Below are positions 1 through 3,723 of a DNA stretch of 6,997 nt, piece after piece. Location: NCBI GenBank assembly GCA_040755715.1, contig JBFLXN010000144.1, positions 1 to 6,997 of the forward strand, read 5' to 3'. The DNA comes from JBFLXN01 sp040755715 [NCBI: Candidatus Edwardsbacteria bacterium] (GTDB lineage: Bacteria; Edwardsbacteria; AC1; JBFLXN01). The number at the start of each line of letters is the position of its first letter. Position 1 is the stretch's first letter. Both the position numbers and the translations under genes were made by a program. The notes under the pieces were generated by a model. It did not search any database. It saw only the letters and a program-made list of their open reading frames with translations, and was not told where the DNA came from.

Positions 1-90
1 CTCTCTTGTATATGCAAGTCGCCACATTACCCTCTCATCATAATAAGCACTGGGAACTGAGGTATCAAGATACAAACTTTCTTTCTTCAT
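1..90 (-). CDS. PIN-domain protein, N-terminal fragment (gene runs off the window)
   Basis: Thirty codons read from an ATG at 88-90 to the window edge without a stop. The peptide contains LYLDTSVPSAYYDER, the typical first strand of a PIN-domain nuclease, where the Asp after LYL is the first metal-binding acidic residue. PIN proteins are Mg/Mn-dependent RNases and many are VapC-type toxins. A good Shine-Dalgarno sequence lies 8 nt upstream. The gene is too short for a default ORF list but is supported by start, ribosome binding site and motif together. It is the third cassette of the array: its start lies 54 nt inside the GTTATCT cassette boundary at 144-150. No antitoxin gene lies between that boundary and this start, so any antitoxin would have to follow the toxin, outside the window, or be absent. 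The remaining acidic residues are not visible, so activity cannot be judged. Confidence 0.72.
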   Translation of the reverse strand, partial: MKKESLYLDTSVPSAYYDERVMWRLAYTRE

Positions 91-98
91 TTGAGTTT

Positions 99-105
99 CT
101 CCTCT
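99..105 (-). promoter_or_regulatory. Ribosome binding site of the PIN-domain gene
   Basis: AGAGGAG on the minus strand, 8 nt before the ATG at 88-90. It is the main support for calling this short partial gene. A TATAAT-like hexamer lies just upstream around 125-130, but I see no convincing -35 partner, so I do not call a cassette promoter. Confidence 0.7.
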
Positions 106-213
106 CTATATTTTACCATAGATTATTATAGATCCGCAATGGCAGATAACGGGCTCGGGGTAAACGAAGTTGGTTGGACGAAAGCAAAGCTTTCGGACAA
201 ACAATTTTGTTTA

Positions 214-260
214 CCCCGTGATAGGCGAAGTGGCGCTTCGCCACGAAGCCTATCACGGGG
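214..260. repeat. Long hairpin within attC2
   Basis: A 13-bp perfect stem (CCCCGTGATAGGC at 214-226 against 248-260) continues through a GAA/GAA internal loop (227-229, 245-247) into a 6-bp stem GTGGCG/CGCCAC (230-235/239-244) capped by CTT. Bases 214-218 can instead pair with 156-160 as part of the GTTTACCCCG/CGGGGTAAAC repeat, so two alternative folds exist. Confidence 0.85.
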
Positions 261-273
261 CGAAGCCCCGAGC

Positions 274-330
274 CCGATAAGCAAAATGTTCCGCCGAAGG
301 CGGAAAGCGAAGCGTCATTTTGCTTATCGG
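274..330. repeat. 15-bp stem hairpin with inner hairpin within attC2
   Basis: CCGATAAGCAAAATG (274-288) pairs perfectly with 316-330. Directly inside it is TTCCGCC-GAA-GGCGGAA (289-305), followed by a small GC-GAA-GC element (307-313). There is no T-tract, so it does not read as a simple intrinsic terminator. Confidence 0.85.
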
Positions 331-434
331 CTGGTGGGTATCTGAAGTTTTCGCCGAAGGCGAAAATTTGGGCGAAGGCATACACCGTAGCCAGATACGC
401 TCTGTTAGGTGTAGTTGCCACCAGTTCTCAACAA

Positions 435-1439
435 CTATATTCTGTTTGCCATAGTGCATTTTAAACAAGCTTTCGGAGCCCGTGGTGTGTTAACAACTGA
501 ACGCAAATTCTCAAAGCGATTTCCATGCCAAATATCCCGGAAACTTTCTTTCTTCAAATCTCCAAGTGTGCCTGGCCAGGAACAACAAGCGGAGACTTCA
601 CCAACTTCGTTTACTGCGGCGAGAAAATTTGGCGCATTACATACAGTATTGAATTTTTCTATAGGAGTTCTTGTATAATGTTGACTTTGCCAATAGTATT
701 CCCCGATTCTCATTGGCTTTTCTGTTACAAAAAGGCCAACATCCATAGAGTAATTCACTGCCTCTTCTACCTTTCGAACATTTTCTTCAGTAAACTCAAT
801 TCTAAACTTGCTTGGTTCTATAACAAGTCCAAAACCAATTCTGGATAGACCTAGCTTATGTGCCATTTTGGCTATACCCACGAGTTCGTCTATGTTATCT
901 CTCTGGATAGTCGAATGTATTCCGATTTGTGGAGCATTAGGAAACTTGCGCTCATGAAGTTCAATTGCATTCTTGATGTTTGAAATAACACTCTTAAAGT
1001 TAGCCCCCCGGCGAATTTTCTCAAAAGTATTTTGTGAACACCCATCAACTGATACATCTATTTCAACACCATGATTCATTAGGATAGAACAGCGATCATT
1101 GTCTAATAAGGTACCATTCGTAAAGAGGTATATTCGAGCATTTTTGCGTTTATGCAGACATAAATAATCTAAATACTTTTCAACTTCCCGAGGTTTTAAA
1201 AGGAGGGTTTCTCCCCAATTGAATATGGAATAGTTGAGCACCCCTGGAGATACTTGATCAACTAAAGAACGAAATAATGCAAAATCGATCCTTCCGTGCA
1301 GTTCGGTTGGGGTATTTCTGCACATCTGACAATATATATTACAGTCTGCAATAAGCTCAACCCAGATGTGTGAGGGGAAATGGACAGATAGAGGTGCACC
1401 CAGAGAAGACAGCATTTCATCAACTATGTTATGTATCAT
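435..1439 (-). CDS. Radical SAM/SPASM-domain protein (cassette-borne)
   Basis: A 334-residue protein. The radical SAM cluster motif CNIYCQMC places Cys33, Cys37 and Cys40 in the CX3CX2C spacing that binds the [4Fe-4S] cluster used to cleave S-adenosylmethionine. The barrel follows, with a GE-type SAM-contact motif in FNWGET (73-78), FTNGT at 106-110 and VDG at 131-133. A C-terminal SPASM-like region (about 267-328) contributes Cys267, Cys285, Cys286, Cys325 and Cys328 for extra Fe-S clusters, with LGDL and IWHG landmarks between. SPASM enzymes often modify peptides, but no precursor peptide gene is visible nearby, so the substrate is unknown. I chose the ATG at 1437-1439 because AGGTGA sits 4 nt upstream. 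A TTG at 1470-1472 would add 11 residues but lies in the cassette-end repeat. It is the cargo of the second cassette, with attC-like sites on both sides. Confidence 0.9.
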   Translation of the reverse strand: MIHNIVDEMLSSLGAPLSVHFPSHIWVELIADCNIYCQMCRNTPTELHGRIDFALFRSLVDQVSPGVLNYSIFNWGETLLLKPREVEKYLDYLCLHKRKNARIYLFTNGTLLDNDRCSILMNHGVEIDVSVDGCSQNTFEKIRRGANFKSVISNIKNAIELHERKFPNAPQIGIHSTIQRDNIDELVGIAKMAHKLGLSRIGFGLVIEPSKFRIEFTEENVRKVEEAVNYSMDVGLFVTEKPMRIGEYYWQSQHYTRTPIEKFNTVCNAPNFLAAVNEVGEVSACCSWPGTLGDLKKESFRDIWHGNRFENLRSVVNTPRAPKACLKCTMANRI

Positions 1440-1443
1440 AACT

Positions 1444-1449
1444 TCACCT
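1444..1449 (-). promoter_or_regulatory. Ribosome binding site deciding the radical SAM start
   Basis: AGGTGA on the minus strand, 4 nt before the ATG at 1437-1439. The upstream TTG at 1470-1472 has no comparable site, so the shorter protein is preferred. Confidence 0.7.
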
Positions 1450-1476
1450 TTTCGGCTTTTGGAAACAGGCAATTAC

Positions 1477-1565
1477 ACCTAACGGTTCCAGCATAAAAGA
1501 AGTTTTTGCGAAGCAAAAATTTGGGTGAGCGCCGTAAGGCACGAACCTTTTATGCTGTGTTATAC
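1477..1565 (-). repeat. attC-like cassette recombination site (attC1), 89 bp
   Basis: On the minus strand the order is R''-like GTATAAC (1559-1565), L'' AGCATAAAAG (1547-1556), a central region, L' CTTTTATGCT (1490-1499), a 6-nt spacer, then R' GTTAGGT (1477-1483), which fits the integron consensus GTTRRRY. The two L arms are perfectly complementary over 10 bp. The centre has a hairpin TTTTTGC-GAA-GCAAAAA (1503-1519, plus-strand reading) and a smaller GCC-GTAA-GGC (1531-1540). Length and layout match classical attC sites. The grpB-family stop codon (1550-1552) lies inside the L'' arm, as is often seen for integron cassette genes. It separates the first and second cassettes. Confidence 0.85.
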
Positions 1566-2119
1566 GCAGTTGCATTTTCTCCTGCCTCTTTTCTTGCCTT
1601 TTCTAGTACCTCGTTAATATATGATGTTTTAAGCCCTGTGTATTTGGGTCGATCTGAGCCGGCTTCTGTACTCCATCGTTTTTTAAGCTCATAGTATCTT
1701 TTAGCTTCATCAGGGTGCTGTCTTAGATAATTCCGAAATAGCAACTTATCTTCATGCTCCCTGCTTCCAAAAAATGTTATATGGAAATGTACGTGTAATT
1801 CCTTTTCTTTATACTTGTATGGTCCTGAGATAAACAACCTTTCTGGGAATGTGCCAAATCCAGGTTCGGGATTAAACTTGTATCCTTTGGATTCTAACAA
1901 TTCGACCATCTTTCGCATGTGCTCTTGCTTTGTTATTATTAAAATATCTACGACTTCTTTTCCACCCAAACCTACAACTGCAGTGCTTCCTACATGTTCG
2001 ACCTCTATCGGAAATGGAACCAAATCACAAATGAAACGCTTTATATCGTCGAATATCTCAGGTGCTTTGCCATCGTAGGGGAGTATTCTTACGGCTAAAT
2101 TTCGACCTTCGTCAACCAT
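1550..2119 (-). CDS. GrpB/UPF0157 family protein (cassette-borne)
   Basis: A 189-residue protein, close to the usual GrpB-family size of about 170-180. The hallmark segment EHVGSTAVVGLGGKEVVDI spans residues 41-59 and matches the nucleotidyltransferase-like GS core followed by an acidic residue (Asp58). The second conserved block is the HVHFHITFFG stretch followed by a basic FRNYLRQHP helix. The fold belongs to the nucleotidyltransferase superfamily, but no activity is firmly established for the family. Where most members have VPGL and KP, this protein has Val49 and Glu55. I chose the ATG at 2117-2119 because GAGGT sits 4 nt upstream; the longer reading to 2167 would translate the cassette boundary and attI-like repeats. 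The last residues (ATAYNTA) are encoded by the R''/L'' part of attC1, so the C-terminus was set by the recombination site. It is the first cassette after the recombinase. Confidence 0.9.
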   Translation of the reverse strand: MVDEGRNLAVRILPYDGKAPEIFDDIKRFICDLVPFPIEVEHVGSTAVVGLGGKEVVDILIITKQEHMRKMVELLESKGYKFNPEPGFGTFPERLFISGPYKYKEKELHVHFHITFFGSREHEDKLLFRNYLRQHPDEAKRYYELKKRWSTEAGSDRPKYTGLKTSYINEVLEKARKEAGENATAYNTA

Positions 2120-2123
2120 TTTT

Positions 2124-2130
2124 ACCTCAC
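2124..2130 (-). promoter_or_regulatory. Ribosome binding site deciding the GrpB-family start
   Basis: GTGAGGT on the minus strand, 4 nt before the ATG at 2117-2119. It supports the 189-residue product over the 205-residue reading that starts at 2167. Confidence 0.7.
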
Positions 2131-2135
2131 TTACA

Positions 2136-2217
2136 CCGCAATTGCGTATAACGGCTAATAACCGCATTATTGCGATTATCCCTCCAAATTGGTATATTAT
2201 CCGCAGTATTGCGGATA
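2136..2217 (-). other. attI-like site between recombinase and first cassette
   Basis: This stretch lies between the recombinase stop and the first cassette gene. The first cassette boundary is GTTATAC at 2146-2152 (minus strand). Three related near-palindromes occur: CCGCA-A-TTGCG (2136-2146), CCGCA-TTA-TTGCG (2162-2174) and CCGCA-GTA-TTGCG (2201-2213). The last extends to an 8-bp stem (2198-2205/2210-2217). The two outer copies form an imperfect direct repeat, 15 of 18 bases identical. In class 1 integrons attI carries direct repeats bound by the integrase, so this layout suggests a primary insertion site. The function is inferred from position and pattern. Confidence 0.55.
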
Positions 2218-2239
2218 TTTTTCATATAGCCAAACACCC

Positions 2240-3349
2240 TTAATTCTTGTTTTCCTTCCCTCCTCCCTTCCTTAAATTGTCTAGAGGGCTCTTAATTCTG
2301 CCTAAATCTCTGGTGCTTACATGGGTATATATTTCAGTAGTTTTTGAACTCTTATGACCTAATAGCTCTTGTATGTATCGCAAATCTGTTCCGCCTCCCA
2401 GTAAGTGAGTAGCGAAACTATGGCGGAAAGTATGCACTGACGCTTTTTTCTTTATATCAGCTTCCTTGAGTGCACTCTCAAAAATCGCTTCTACCGTTCT
2501 CGTAGAAATATGTCTGTCTGGTTTTGCCCCAGGGAATAACCACTTATCAGGTTCATATTCTCTCCAATACCTTCTTAATTCCTCAAGTGCCACTTCTGAA
2601 AGAACCGTATATCTGTCCTTCCTACCTTTAGCACCTTTAATGAAGATAAGGTGTCTATCGCTATCAATATCCTCTACTCGCAATTTTACTATTTCGCTTA
2701 CTCTAAGTCCAGCAGAATAAACCAGCATCATAACTGCCCTGTGTTTTAGGTTTTTGATTGCCTGAAGTATTTGCCTGACTTCTTTCTGACTGAGAACAGT
2801 GGGCAACTTTTGCTCTTTTCTCGGTCTTGGAAGGTTACCTACTATCCTTGGCATCTGTAATACATTGTCATATAAGAACTTTATAGCACTTACTGCCTGA
2901 TTATGGTAAGACCTTGATACCCTTTCCTTATCTATCAGATGAAGCATGTATTCCCTAACATGGCCTTCGTCCAGTTCTTTCGGGTCTTTCTTGAAGTGCC
3001 GTATGTAGCAATCTATATGATGCAGATATGCCTTTCTGGTTTTCTGGCTATATCCCCTCAACTTGAGTTCTTTTTTTACTGCATCTATTATTTGTCCTTG
3101 ATTTAGAACCTCTATCTTGGTTTTTGGAAGTTTCGATCGCAGGACAGGGTCTATATCAATTTCTTCGCCTTCAAAGACCTTTAAAACCTTCTCTAAGATT
3201 CCCTTGGCATTCGGAAAACTCCAATGCTTTCCATCCGGGTGCCATCTCCGACCCTCAATGGTTTTAATCTTTCCTACAAAGTCAGGGTTATAGGGAAAAG
3301 CAACTACTATCTCATCCGAGGGACCCTTTCTAATCTCTATACTTGGCAT
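2240..3349 (-). CDS. Tyrosine recombinase, XerC/D-IntI type, with N-terminal extra module
   Basis: A 369-residue site-specific recombinase. The core-binding SAM-like domain spans about residues 86-172 (RGYSQKTRKAYLHHI ... NQAVSAIKFLY), resembling the type shared by IntI and related Xer-like enzymes. The catalytic domain spans about 182-345 with all expected residues: Arg216 (AGLRVSE), Lys241 in the beta-hairpin, His306 and Arg309 (HTFRHSF), His332 (LGH) and the nucleophile Tyr341 (EIYTHV). Only about 93 residues separate Arg box I from box II, as in XerD, so the extra insertion that defines integron integrases is absent. Residues 1-75 form an added module with a RRWHPDGKHWSFP motif that I cannot assign firmly. 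It has its own upstream promoter but only a weak Shine-Dalgarno signal at the ATG. It is transcribed towards the attI-like site and cassettes, which makes it the obvious candidate for moving them. Confidence 0.92.
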   Translation of the reverse strand: MPSIEIRKGPSDEIVVAFPYNPDFVGKIKTIEGRRWHPDGKHWSFPNAKGILEKVLKVFEGEEIDIDPVLRSKLPKTKIEVLNQGQIIDAVKKELKLRGYSQKTRKAYLHHIDCYIRHFKKDPKELDEGHVREYMLHLIDKERVSRSYHNQAVSAIKFLYDNVLQMPRIVGNLPRPRKEQKLPTVLSQKEVRQILQAIKNLKHRAVMMLVYSAGLRVSEIVKLRVEDIDSDRHLIFIKGAKGRKDRYTVLSEVALEELRRYWREYEPDKWLFPGAKPDRHISTRTVEAIFESALKEADIKKKASVHTFRHSFATHLLGGGTDLRYIQELLGHKSSKTTEIYTHVSTRDLGRIKSPLDNLRKGGGKENKN

Positions 3350-3390
3350 AGTTTGGTAGAAGATCAGTGCTACACCTTATTTTTGGTTTT

Positions 3391-3420
3391 ATTCTAACAC
3401 ACTTTCACTTTCCTTGTCAA
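3391..3420 (-). promoter_or_regulatory. Sigma70-type promoter of the recombinase
   Basis: On the minus strand a perfect -35 TTGACA (3415-3420) and a -10 TAGAAT (3391-3396) are separated by 18 nt. The -10 lies about 41 nt before the recombinase ATG. I see no clear terminator between the recombinase stop and the first cassette, so transcripts from here could continue into the cassettes. Confidence 0.75.
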
Positions 3421-3447
3421 CAGTTTTTTCTGATTCAGGATATTTAG

Positions 3448-3480
3448 CCACAGATTTCCACAGATTTTCACAGAATTTTC
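3448..3480. repeat. Short tandem repeat, about 10-11 bp unit, three copies
   Basis: CCACAGATTT (3448-3457), CCACAGATTT (3458-3467), then a diverged TCACAGAATTTT. Related CTGTG-containing bits recur at 3509-3516 and 3550-3557. The role is unknown; it resembles dispersed intergenic repeats. Confidence 0.7.
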
Positions 3481-3508
3481 TTCAGGAACCATCAAGATTT
3501 TCCGTGTT

Positions 3509-3557
3509 ATTCTGTGTCATGCCTGAGGCAGATCCGCCTCTGGCGGATAATTCTGTG
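3509..3557. repeat. REP-like hairpin unit flanked by an 8-bp direct repeat
   Basis: The core contains GCCT-G-AGGC (3521-3529) and ATCCGCC-TCT-GGCGGAT (3532-3548). It is flanked by exact copies of ATTCTGTG at 3509-3516 and 3550-3557. It looks like a small non-coding palindromic element inserted into a CTGTG-repeat context. The flanks may be a target duplication or simply two units of the local repeat. Confidence 0.6.
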
Positions 3558-3617
3558 GCTTCAATTCCGAAGCGGCAAGCTGTTCTCAAAAATACTTTCT
3601 GCCACGGATTCATCCTG

Positions 3618-3645
3618 CCTCGCACCGAGGGCGCTCGGCACGAGG
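3618..3645. repeat. Hairpin with symmetric CA/CA internal loop
   Basis: CCTCG-CA-CCGAG-GGCG-CTCGG-CA-CGAGG: two 5-bp stems separated by a CA/CA mismatch and capped by GGCG. No T-tract follows on either strand, so it is not a standard intrinsic terminator. Confidence 0.7.
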
Positions 3646-3685
3646 TGAACGGAGAACACGGAAATAAATTCAATGTAAAATTAGC

Positions 3686-3723
3686 AATTAGCATTTTAAA
3701 ATGATAATTTTGCAATGCTAATT
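3686..3723 (-). terminator. Possible weak terminator at the end of the RND gene
   Basis: The perfect 10-bp inverted repeat AATTAGCATT/AATGCTAATT (3686-3695/3714-3723) overlaps the RND stop codon (3718-3720). The stem is AT-rich and no clear run of T follows it on the minus strand, so termination is only a possibility; it may be another dispersed palindrome. Confidence 0.35.

Larger units (their letters stand above)
144..410 (-). repeat. Large attC-like recombination site (attC2), 267 bp, multi-armed
   Basis: Read on the minus strand, this site begins with an R''-like ACCTAAC (404-410), 24 nt after the radical SAM stop codon, and ends with an R'-like GTTATCT (144-150), just before the PIN gene. 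Between them lie several strong inverted repeats. These are GTATCTG/CAGATAC (338-344/392-398) around an 8-bp hairpin (348-355/359-366), a 15-bp perfect stem (274-288/316-330), a 13-bp perfect stem (214-226/248-260), an 11-bp stem (150-160/266-276) and a 10-bp stem (156-165/209-218). Some of these compete for the same bases. Known attC sites are usually about 57-141 bp, so this one is oversized. It may be a fusion of two or three sites, or a site with no gene between two copies. It separates the second and third cassettes. Confidence 0.72.
3421..3717. other. Gene-free spacer with short repeats and hairpins
   Basis: I find no credible gene here; the open frames on both strands are short, lack ribosome binding sites and are full of repeats. 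The spacer contains three near-tandem copies of a CCACAGATTT unit (about 3448-3480), a REP-like hairpin unit (3520-3548), a hairpin with a 5+5 bp stem (3618-3645) and part of an AT-rich inverted repeat next to the RND stop codon. Confidence 0.65.

Noticed and set aside
144-410. CRISPR array or transposon end
   Set aside because: There is no regular repeat-spacer pattern and no transposase gene; R''/R' boxes at both edges fit an attC-like site better.
113-468. Open frames of 84-102 codons on both strands over the hairpin region
   Set aside because: They run through the inverted repeats of attC2, have no ribosome binding site and give repeat-derived proteins.
1440-1472. Upstream TTG start for the radical SAM gene
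   Set aside because: It lies in the cassette-end repeat without a ribosome binding site, whereas the ATG at 1437-1439 has a good one.
2120-2167. Upstream ATG for the GrpB-family gene
   Set aside because: The extra 16 residues would be encoded by the cassette boundary and attI-like repeats; the ATG at 2117-2119 has a clear ribosome binding site.
2240-3349. Calling the recombinase intI
   Set aside because: The insertion typical of integron integrases between the two Arg boxes is absent, so I give no gene symbol even though the surroundings look integron-like.
3414-3715. Two overlapping open frames of 77 and 96 codons in the spacer
   Set aside because: They consist of repeats and hairpins, oppose each other, and show no start signal or recognisable protein.
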